A DNA stretch of 64,000 nucleotides from Cucumis sativus (Eukaryota > Streptophyta > Magnoliopsida > Cucurbitales > Cucurbitaceae): positions 26,306,272 through 26,370,271 of the forward strand of contig NC_026659.2 of the NCBI RefSeq assembly GCF_000004075.3, read 5' to 3'. The position numbers were made by a program, and so were the translations under genes. Within the stretch, counting starts at the first letter, position 1, and each line of letters starts with the position of its first letter. Of this stretch, positions 36,001-47,268 are shown piece after piece. The notes under the pieces are model-generated. The model saw only the letters and a list, made by a program, of their open reading frames with translations. It did not search any database and was not told where the DNA came from.

Positions 36001-39000
36001 TTTCTTATCTTATTATATATATAAGTATTTATTTTTAACTATTCAAAGCTTCTGTTTTATGAAATTATAAAGATGGGCATAGAATCAATTCAAAGCTTTA
36101 ACCAAACCAAGTTTATTATTCCCAAGAGAATATATATCATTTACTAAAATTAATATTGGATGAACTTATTATATATCTAATTGCCATCAATTTATTATAT
36201 TTCATATCTTTTGGACTCTATACCTTTAACTATATAATTAGTAAGTTGCAAAGGAACTTCATGATCAAGGCGACTTGACTTTGCTTTTTCCAATTTCTTG
36301 ACCACTACTACTACCCTCTTAATTTCTCACCAAATTTTATCAATATTTTAAGATTTGTCAACATAGTTTCATATTGTGTTGAACACTACTTAGATGTTAA
36401 GATTTTAATTTTTTTTCTCATAACCGTAACGACCTATTCATTTCCAAAATATAATTGAATTGCTTTATTACGTTTACTTATTTTGTTTCATTTTTAAATG
36501 TGTAATCCTCTTGTTTTGTTGGATGATAAATATATATAAATGAAATGGATGGTCAAAATAAAAATAATGAGAAGAGATACGAAGAGATTGATAATTGAAA
36601 AAAAAAATGATTGAAAGATGATTTATGAAAAAAAAATAATGATGTGGAAGGGAAGCCAAATTAGTTGAATAAAAGTGGGTAAAGTAAAGTAAAGTAAAGA
36701 GGGGCATCCCATATATATATATATATGTATATAGATATCCACAAACAATTGAATGGTCCACCTGCCAAGTGGTTGAGGTACACCACATTATGAAAACTTA
36801 GCAACCAAATTTTCTCACATTTTCATATCCAAAATTAAAATCATCATAATACACTCTATACTTTGCTGGCACCACATGTCACACACATCTCTCTCTTGCA
36901 ACTTAATTATACTTCCATATTCATATTATATATATATATATATATATAGGAAATGAAAAAAATTATGATTTGAAATGATATTGGAATACCCAATGTTTTG
37001 TTTATCCTAAAATTGAAATGATTACATTTTGAGAGATATATATTAATCTCATGTGCCATTTTAGCATAAAGTTAAAGCAATATGGTAATAAAGCATCCAT
37101 TTAATTAAAATATGGAGTGGTATGTTGCAAACATACAACTTGTCAACTTTAGGCCAATTTGAAAAGTTATTTTCGATGAAAAGCAAAATCGATTAATTCT
37201 ATTTGATACCAATTTTTTTTTCTTTCTTTATTATTATTATTATTTTTTCTTTTGTAATGAAAATAATTAAAATTGTTTGCTTTAACAAACTTCTTCCTTT
37301 ATATATATATATATATGTAGAACAATTATTGATAAAAATATGTTCTTTCCATTTTTGTTTCTAATTACAATTACCCAATACTGAGGAAGAAGGTAGATGG
37401 TTACATTTATACTTTTACCTTCTTCAACTTTCACCTTTTTTACAATTTTTACATTAAGCTCTAGGATACAATCCGTACAAATTTTAAGATATAAGATCTT
37501 GATTGTTACATCATAGTTAATTAAATTTAAATAAATCATTACAAAGTTGAAAATTTAAGAACTTAATAACTATAATTCAAAGTTTACAGAGTAGATTATT
37601 ACTTTTACGAAAAATGATTTTCAATTTTTTTTTCTACTTCGGTCAAGATTAAATATAAAAGAAATCATTTTTTTTTTCACGTGTTCAGCTTGTAAATTCT
37701 TTTATAAGATTTTTCCAAAAAAATGATAAGAATCTCTTAAAAAATCATTTCAGAAAATACTTTATCTAATTTGTTTAATAAAAAAGTTTATATATTTAAA
37801 TAAAAAGAATCGTAAAAATAGAAAAAATTGAGAAAATATTTAAAATATATAACAACATCTTCAAATTTTGTCAATAACACTATTTTAAGAAAACAGAATT
37901 ACATATTTTTTAACTTCGTTTTTCTTTTATAAAATAAATCAATATTTCTTTCTTTCTTTCATAAATTATTTTAATTAAAGCAAAGAGAGAAAACATAATC
38001 TGGAATAAAATTTGAAAAGAAATCCAAAATTAATCTTTTAGAAAAGTTATCAAAGAATTTAATAAGGACATTTCTGACTTTTGACCTATAAAAGGTTCCG
38101 AAATCTATCTATTTTTATAAATGGACTAATTTTCAAAATTAAAATGTGAAGGAGGCCATTAATTTCCAAACTTCCCTACTTGAAATTTATCGATGAGTTT
38201 TTTAAAAAATAAAATAAATTTTGGTATGAAATGAAATTAGATCCCATGACAAGGAAAAACATTTTAAAATATAAAACAAAGTACAAAATAATTATAAAAT
38301 GACTATTTAAATTGGGAGCAAAATGAGTTTGCATGCATAATTGAAATTTGGCCCCTCCCCATGTCCTTGATTAATCAATATTTATTAAATTATAATGGTT
38401 ATGTTTATATATATACATAGAGAGAGAGATCTAGATCCATCCTTATAGTGGAAAATCATATTATTTTTTTGCTACAAACTTGTGGGTCAAGCTTTATTGT
38501 CTACTCCTACTTAGCTTCATCATACTTTCTTTTTTCTTTCATATATATTCTGGTCCCAATGACATTCTTTGTTGCGAGAGATTTGTTTTCTTTTAAAAAT
38601 AATAATGAAAATGTTAAATGTCATACAAATCCCATATGCTATAATTTTAATTTTAATTTCTTTTCAATTTATCATCCTTTGAGCTTATCACAATTAAGAT
38701 ATAGTTTTACATTTAATTTAGATCATTGCTTCATGGTTCAGTCGTTTGTAATATTAATACATATAATTTCATAATATAGGAAAGAGGAAAAGATGTGGAA
38801 GATATAAAATAGTATTTAATACTATAATTATAACTTATATATTAGGAATAATTACAATTTTTTTTTTTATCTCTTTGATTTTAGATTAGTTTATATTTGG
38901 TCTCTAATTTTTAAAATGTCAAATTTTCACTAAATACTCCTTATCAAACTTTGAAATATTCCTCCATAGATCTGGGGTTTGAGTCTTACCTCCCATCAAC

Positions 39001-42000
39001 AAATATTTTGAAATTGTCATTGTTTTACATTAATATTTATTGATTACTTTTATGGTAGTGATGCAGTAGAATTTTGAATTTAATTTTTATAGTATATGGT
39101 TGAACTTTATTGATTTTAATTCTTTTAATTACTTTATGGCCATTATCACTTGAGTATTTAGTGAACTTACATGTTGAAATTATAACATTTTCAAAAAGTA
39201 ATGACTGAATTAAAACATAAAACACAAAACCAAAGAATTAAGAGTGTGCATAATATTTTAAAATTTAGTGACAAAATAGAAACTACACCACTACAAAAGT
39301 TGATCAATATACTTCACCCATCAACAATGATCTATTAAAAGTTATTAATAAAAACTTTTATTCAAATCAAAATATTCTAAATAGATTATTAATTTTTAAT
39401 GGCAACTAGAGATCTAAAGGAGGAAAGTTACAAAATTAACTTTTATATCAACATTAAGCATAATGGGTGTATATAAAAAGAACATAGACACAAGTTGATA
39501 GATTTATTGGAATTAAAAGTCATAACAATAATACCTCGAGCTATGAACAATATAGGATTCTTAAATCAAGAATATGTTTGGTTTAATTTCACATATATAT
39601 ATTGGATTAAAATAATAATAATAATGAACTCTTCTTTTTGTAGTCTTAAAACTATATATTAATAAAAATGGTCCAAGTAGAGTCATTAAGTACTAAGTTG
39701 TAGTGATCTAAAATATAATAATAGGATTATTATAATGATCTCAAAGGGTTTTAACCCTAAATTAGGGTTCGGATGGTTCTAAAGAGATAAGAAAGTGAAA
39801 GGTGGTATATAGTGGAAGTTGGTTCTAAACCAATTGCTTTCTTTCTCTATACCTAAAGTTCTCGAAATTATAAAACTAATAATACAGATTCGGCACAATC
39901 TGACATAATCCCAGCAATCTTCTAATTACCAACAATTTTGATTAATAATACTATCGATAATAATAATACATTGGAGTGAGTAAGTTTGTGTTGAAATATA
40001 AATAAAGTTATCAATACGTAAGTTTACCAATAAATATGTAAAAAATAGAAAAAAAATGTGAAGATTTAATTATTTAAGAAATGCACAAACTTTCATAGTT
40101 AAATAGATGAGGTCATCAAGAACTAAGTCTAATTGTCATCTATATCAAAGAGGTTTCATTGTTTAAATCTACTAACTTTCAAATGGTAAAAAAGTATTGG
40201 TTTAATATTTTATAATAATGATGTAGTAATTCTAGTCGGTTCAATGAATACAAACGTTAATTCAATTTATAAAATCTTTAGTTATTTGAACCAAATATGT
40301 TTGTAATCCGACCCAACCCGTATAAGTTGGGTTGAGTGTTTGATCGATTTTTTTTTTTTTTCTGAATAATTCATAAACTCTTTTATATTTGAAGTCTTTG
40401 CTACACTACATGCACTCTCCAAGATCCAAACACACACATCAATATATAATAATGGATGTCCCTATTTTATTTAAGTTTGGTTTTGATTATTAATATTTGT
40501 GTATGTATAGTTTAATACCAATTCTTGTGTGGCATGAATCTTCCCCCCTTGATTACATAAACATTTAGCATAAAAAGAATGAGACCCATAATCGAAGAAC
40601 ATGGTTTAGTTTATTAATATTCAAATTAACACACTGATCATAAAATATGGATTAATAATTTTAAATTATAAGCTCTAGATCTTTCTATCTACTACTCTCC
40701 AACCTCAACTTGATAATTCTTTAATTAACATAATCATAATTAATTAATAAATGCAATAATCAAAATTTGAACTATCTCAGGAAGTTTCGTGTGACCAATA
40801 ATTAACATAATTGATGTGTACTTTAGCTGGCCCTATTGCATATTCTTCATTATTAAATATGTAAATGTATTATTTTTAAAATTTTCCTGTCTGTCTTTGT
40901 CTCTTAGAGAAACTGACACACACAATAATGTATAACAAAATTTGTACAAAACTTTCTAATTTAATTTTCTTTTGTTATTGAAATGATTTTTGTTTTGTAC
41001 TGTTTTGTAAGTTTAGTCAATATTAATTATTATGTAGAACATAGAGAGTCATACAAATTAAAGAAAACAAAGAAACAAGCTTCCCCACGCATGCTGCCAA
41101 TTGTCTTATTGCCCATGTGAATTAAACACTAATTTAATCTTTAAGTGCATCCTTTGGATCTAATTAATTAGCTCGATTTTTTAGATTTGATATTAATTAA
41201 GCATAAAACTCCAAATTCTGTGTTCAATTCAATTAATTTTATGAAAGCATTTGGTCAAACCCAAAGTGGGATTGAAACTTGCAATTCCATTCACATTTTC
41301 CCTTTAATATTTATTTTATTTATTTTTATTTTTATTATATAATAATATAGTAATAATAATGGACTCACACTTAACATGGAGTAAAATTTAAGAAAATGAT
41401 TTTATATACTAATCTTTTTTTTCTTAATAATCACGATGAGAAAATCATGTAATACTCTCATCAAATTATTGTTATTACAATAACCCTTTTTTTCCTTCAT
41501 GAAACTATATATCATGATTAAAGTGGGTTTTTTTTTCAAGGGTCTTTTTCAGAATATATAGATATGTTTCAATATCCTTTTTCTTCTAAGTGATATGTAC
41601 TCTTTTTTTGGGATAAGTTAGAGACATATATACTTAAATAGAAATAAATAATTGTTTTTGATAGAACCTTATCCTTTACCTCCATTATCGGTTGTCTATT
41701 TAACTATTTATCGAATGCATTTCAATTATTAATGGAGTAATTGTATATTTATAAGAAGTGCAATTTTATATAGTCTTTTCCATGTTTCTGTCACGAAACA
41801 TAAAAATAAGCTTCTCCATGTTTTAGTAACTATATATATACAATCACAAGTTGTTCACTTACACTACACTTTAAGTGATTCTACACATATATATATGAAG
41901 TGAACGTTCCATTCTATTAAAAAGGGATTGTAAACCAAATTAATTACTATTATTATGTGTACATGTAAATATTTTGCAATTGAAAATTTAAATTATGATT

Positions 42001-43990
42001 AGTGTAAATAAATGAGATTAAATTAATGGTAATAGATGAGAGGTGATTATTAGAAAGATGGTGACATGACAACTAAATTCATATTTGGTAATGAATAGCT
42101 TGAAGGTGGGTGGTGGTGGTGGTGGAAGTTAAAATCTAAATTTGTTCTATACTCTAAAATAGAAAACTACTGTTTAATTACTTTAAAAAATCAAAATCAA
42201 GCAAGAAATACAGAAAAGTTGGTACAAAAATCATACCCTTCATCAATAAAATTCTCTCTCTCTCGCTCTTTTTACTTTGAAAAATTAAAAAAGAAAAAGG
42301 CTTTATCGTTCCCTCTTTTGTCATTGTCATTACTACACAAAAGATCATGAGTTGTTTTTATTTTTATTTCGAAACAAAACAAAAGTACGTCTTCTTCCCC
42401 TCTATCTCTGTGTGAAAAAAAGGGTTTAGTGAATGACAGCCAACAAATTCGTACAACACATTAAGCAACAAATATTATGTGTCCCAAACCCTTCTCCACC
42501 CATTTTAATTCATTTTCAAATATTATTTTCGTCTCTTTCCGGTTAATTTTTTCAAAGATATAATTAATATTTAACCGTATGTAGAAAAATTAATTCTAAT
42601 AAATTTGATCTTTGTTATATATAGAATGTAAAATTTTCAAACCAACACGAGGGAACACACGATCTCATATAAAATCAATTGCGTTCGATTTGGTGAGTCT
42701 AATTTTTCGTGTTAATTCTTACTAAATATGAGAAAAGCAAAAGGAGTTAAAAGAAGATAATAAAGAAAAAAAAGAAAAACGAGAATGTGATTGAAGAGAA
42801 AACAAGAATGAAAAAGGAAGAAATAGAGAATGAATTAAAAGAAAAGTAAAAAATGGAAGTAGTAAATAGGTCTCCATGATCACCGACACCTTTAAAAGAG
42901 AGAGAAGGAGGGAGGGAGGGAAGGGGGTTGTTCACTGAGAACAGATAGCGACCACACGTAAAATAAAAAATCTCCGCCCTTTTCTTTTTGAATTGAATTC
43001 ATATAATTAGCTAAGTTTCATAAATAAACAAATTAAAAAAAATAAAAAGATATGAAATGGGTGGTTAGAAAAAGATTCTAGCAATTGGGGTGGCAGGATT
43101 CTGGATGATGAACAGCCAAACACAGTAGAGCTCCGAACACACTCTTTCTCTTCTTCTTGAAAGAAAAAAAAAAAGAAAAAAGCATTTAAGAGTAGTTGTT
43201 GTCGTTTTGTTTGTTTATATTTTTATGAATTTATTTTTGGGTATTTGCTTCTGTCAGGACTTGTAAATAGTAAAGTGTTAAAAAGTATATATATATATAT
43301 ATATTTTTTAAAAAAAATAGAGAAAAAAAAGAAACACGAAAGACTTTATGTAATGTTGAGTCCATATCCATATGCCAATTTAAAATGAGATGTTGTAAGT
43401 AAGAAAACAAATTGAGTCAGTCCCACTGCAAAAAGCGCCCAACAACTCACGAGCTCCGCAATATCCTATGTTTACTATATCTCTCTCATTCTCTCTTTCC
43501 AAATTTCTTTTCACCACTCATATCAACAAAATTAACCTAATCATATCTGCTAATCCTCCATTATATAATTATGATATGAAAATTATATTTTCTTTTTAGT
43601 ACGGATGGAAATAATAAAATGTTTTAGGTGTTCTGGAGTCCTGAGTTGAAGTTAAAAAATTTGTGTAGAGTTGGTTGTTGGTAACTGTGGAAACTTTCAA
43701 GAGTTGGAGATTAAAAATGTGAATGTACAACTAAATTCAAAGAAAAAGGAGAATTAAGTAAAGATTAAAACGTAAAACTCAAACATAAAGACCAAACAAC
43801 ATATACTTTTCCTCTAATTAATTAATTCCGAAGCAAATATTGCTTTTTTAATTAGTCATAAAAAGAAAAGAAAAGAAAATAAAATGGGCATCTTTTGTTG
43901 TTCTGTTGGCCATAATGAAATTGAATAAAATATCTAGAGGTTCTTCTATTTAATTAAATTAAAAATTTAGAATTTGACCTAAAATTCTTG
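32041..43990. other. Second gene desert
   Basis: About 12 kb lacks a supportable gene. It holds (AT)n runs at 32,985-33,017, 36,711-36,728, 36,928-36,948, 37,301-37,318 and about 43,287-43,304. A short hairpin 'acccaac...gttgggt' lies near 40,312-40,335. A 'gtcccacgttagg...tatataag' phrase at 33,963-33,990 resembles the start of dispersed plant repeats. A G-rich run lies at about 42,898-42,930. Open frames are short and low-complexity. Confidence 0.55.
32985..33017. repeat. (AT)16 microsatellite
   Basis: A perfect run of about 33 bases. Confidence 0.93.
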
Positions 43991-43994
43991 GGGT

Positions 43995-44002
43995 CTATTT
44001 AA
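43995..44002 (+). promoter_or_regulatory. TATA-like box CTATTTAA for the Ser-rich protein gene
   Basis: It lies about 92 bp upstream of the ATG at 44,094 and is followed by a CT-rich leader, as in many plant promoters. Confidence 0.5.
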
Positions 44003-44093
44003 CCCTTCTCATCCTCCACTCTCTCTCCTCATCTTTTTTTTCTCTATTCAAATCCTCTCTCTCTTTTACAAGACCAATAACAAAAACAAAACA

Positions 44094-44618
44094 ATGGCAT
44101 CAAAACGCCAGAGAAGCGATGCAGAAATAACCGAGGAGCTGAGGGAGGGAGAAGAACTCAAACGCCAAAAATCATACAATCAAATCCTATCCCTTTTAGA
44201 AGAACAAGAAGAACAAGAAGAAGAAATTGAAGATTTATCCTCAATTATCACCACCCTCCAACAAGAAATCTCTTCTCCAATCATCCAAACACAAACAACA
44301 CAGACTGGACTTACACACTCTCTTTCTCTACAAGATTATTCTTCTTCATCATCATCATCTTCTTCTTCTTCTTCTTCTTCTGTAGCTAATTCTCCTAAAT
44401 GTATTATCAACAAGGAGGAGTTAGAAGAAGAGGGTGAAAGAGAAAAAGTCATGAGACACCTTCTGGAAGCTTCAGATGATGAACTTGGGATTCCAAATGG
44501 AGAGTTTTTTGTGGGTGATAATGGAGTTGATGGAGTGGCTTTGTGTGATGCTTTGTGGGAATTGGAAGATGAAGCTGCTAATTACTATACTCTTTTTCAA
44601 TCTCAGCTTTTTATGTAG
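44094..44618 (+). CDS. Small acidic Ser-rich plant protein of unknown function
   Basis: An intronless frame of 174 residues with a good start context (AACAATGGC), a TATA-like box and a CT-rich leader. The N-terminus is basic (MASKRQRSD) with ELKRQKSYNQ near residue 25, a possible nuclear signal. Residues 27-60 form an acidic helix-prone stretch with EEQEEQEEEIEDL and ITTLQQEI. Residues 83-96 are 14 consecutive Ser encoded by TCT/TCA/TCC-type codons, a slippage-prone repeat. The C-terminus looks the most conserved: VMRHLLEASDDELGIP, then ALWELEDEAANYYTLFQSQL. I have the impression of similar unnamed plant proteins sharing the SDDELGIP and LWELEDEAANYY phrases, but can give no name or function. 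No membrane segment or signal peptide is seen. Confidence 0.8.
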   Translation: MASKRQRSDAEITEELREGEELKRQKSYNQILSLLEEQEEQEEEIEDLSSIITTLQQEISSPIIQTQTTQTGLTHSLSLQDYSSSSSSSSSSSSSSVANSPKCIINKEELEEEGEREKVMRHLLEASDDELGIPNGEFFVGDNGVDGVALCDALWELEDEAANYYTLFQSQLFM

Positions 44619-47268
44619 CCTTCTTCTTCTTCTTTTTTTTTTTTTTCCTATTAATTATGGAATCATATTGTAGGAGTAAATTATTCAGTGTTAGAAGAAC
44701 AATTCAAAAGAACAAAAAGAAAAAGAAAAAGAGAGGATTATTATATTGATTGAAAGAAGGGTTAAAAAAGCTCATCATCTCTGTTCTTCTAAGCAAATGG
44801 GAAGAGTAGTCTGAATTTCAATCATCTTAGAATGAAACCAACAGTTTCAACAACAATTTGCTTCTTTCTTCCTCTTCTTTATCAACCCCTTCATTACAAA
44901 TAAATCATTTCAATATGTTTTAATTAACAAAAACAAGTTGTCATGAGATGAAAATTAAAAGAGAAATATAATATAAGATAGGGCTCTATTGTTATTATTA
45001 TTATTTATTATTCTTTCTTAAGTTTGGTCACTCATATGTCCTATGGATGAGATCTACAAGAAAAAAAAATAAATTAGGTTACTCAATTTGATGTATTTGT
45101 AATTAAATTTTGGTTAAAAAGTACATGTTTAGTTTAGTTTGTTAATTTTGAAAATGCTTATAGTGTTAAAAAATTTCCAATCTCACATTTTTCTCTAACC
45201 CCAAATTAGATAAGAAATAATTACTTTCATGAAAATCTATATATTTTTTTTTTTAGAGAAAAAGAGGCTTTTTTTTTTTTTTTTAAATCCATTTCGTCTG
45301 ACTTAAACCTAATTTGATTTTTACATACTCAAGTTTTTTTTTTTCTTACAACTTATTTAACTAAACATGATCTCTTCTTTTTTTTTTTTTTTTACTAAAT
45401 ATTTGAATTTTTAGCAAAACTTTTAAAACAATTTTTTTTAGTTTCCATAATGAAAAATATAAATAGATGGAAATAATGTTTAATTTAATTTAATTTTGTG
45501 AGAGTAGTAGTTACCTATTTTAAATGAGAAATTTTGGTTGTACCAAACTTTTGCTTTATTAATGAGAATTCCCCCAAAATAATTTAAAAATACTTAAAGC
45601 TAATTTAGATATGAATAAAAGAAAATAAAATGGTTATAATTTAAAAAATAATGCTTTCATATGGAGAAAAATAAAATGATAGTGAATTGACCCATCAATG
45701 TTTCAAAATTTAGGGAAAGACTTTGAAATCGAATTTTACTTTTAAAAATAAATGACCGAATCCAATAATGTATGAATAAAAGAAGAAGAGGAAACCCAAC
45801 AGAAAATGAATGGAAAATGAGTACAAATTACCAACCAATATATTCAAACAACTTGGAACCATTTTTCTCTTTTTTTTTCTTTTCTCAAATGAACCATAAC
45901 ACTAAAATTGATTGATTGCTTTAATTTATTTATTGTGGCTTCTATCCTAATGTCTTAGACAATTAATCAAAGAATGAAAATAACGTAATAGGATTATATA
46001 TATTAGAAACAATTCATATAGCACAATAGAAATGTGAAATGAAAAAGAAATTTAGTTATATGGTATTTTTAATTTTAGTCAAAAGTCAATTCCATAATAT
46101 TGGAGTGCTTTTGAAGCCATCTCTGTGTCCATAAAAGTAAAAATGCAATGAGTCAATTATTTCCCTTTTTTTGACAAAAAAAAAAAAAATTACTACAATT
46201 ATCACTTTATAGTTTCTACTGATGAATTATTGTGGAAATAAATTATTAATCCATTTTCAGACACCTTAAATCATTGCAGCTTTCAATGGTGTTATTGGTG
46301 GGTGACTTCTCCTAACCATATTATCAATGTTTCATCATTCAAATTTTCATCTTTCTATTCCTATTTCTACTCTTTTTTTTTTATTATATCTTATAAGAAT
46401 ATCACTCATGTAAATATAGTATAAATAATAACATATTAACTTGTTTTCTATAAATATGGATTGAAATCGAAATTTTTTCATTAAAATTAAGATCAAGATA
46501 TTTCCATTCACGTTGATGTCTTAATCTTTCCTTCCGAGTGCTTCAAACAAAATAAAAAACAAAAAACTATCGTATAATTTGCCCACAAGTTTTATGTTGT
46601 CCACTAAACTTTAGTTGTGGTGGTGAGCATTATTTTGTTGAAAGGTCAAAGATATTTATAATTTTGCATCAGATTGAACATTCAAAAACCTCCCCATTTT
46701 GTTCTATTAAGTTTTATAAACCAATGAATAAAGTGATAATGTTGAAAACTAAATTATTGGTCTATGTTTAAAAGAATAAATGGTCAAGAAAATATCTTAT
46801 GCATTTATAGTATCCTCCACAATAAAATTTATGTATTTATTTGTTCATTTAATTCTTTTATATTTGAGTGGTCGCAAATAAAGATTATTTTGTTTGAAAT
46901 TTCAACATTTTTTTTTTTATTTGAGCAAAATCGAACATGGCTCAATTGAACAACTCTCTATCCATATCCTTCATTGTAATAGACAAACTATTTTTCTGTT
47001 TAAAATGACTAAAATATAAAACAAATAACTTATTTGAAAGTTTTATGGATTGACAATATCATGAAGTTTAAAAAGTAAAATCTTGTGTAAAAGACAAAGA
47101 TAGTGAATGTCGATATGAAAAGGAATAACAAAAAAGAAATCATCACTCAGAGTATGTAGAAATCGGGTGGGAACCTGTAGAATACTACATTCTTTATGTA
47201 TATACATAGACAAAAGAACATACTGTTGGGTTTAACTTCATCTGCATCAGTTGGGCATGGGAGCACCC
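44619..47268. other. 3' UTR and gene-free stretch
   Basis: The first two to three hundred bases are probably 3' UTR. The rest has several long T homopolymers (45,240-45,400) and no gene-like frame. Sequence just left of 47,269 should hold the 3' UTR of the DUF6821-like gene on the minus strand. Confidence 0.55.
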
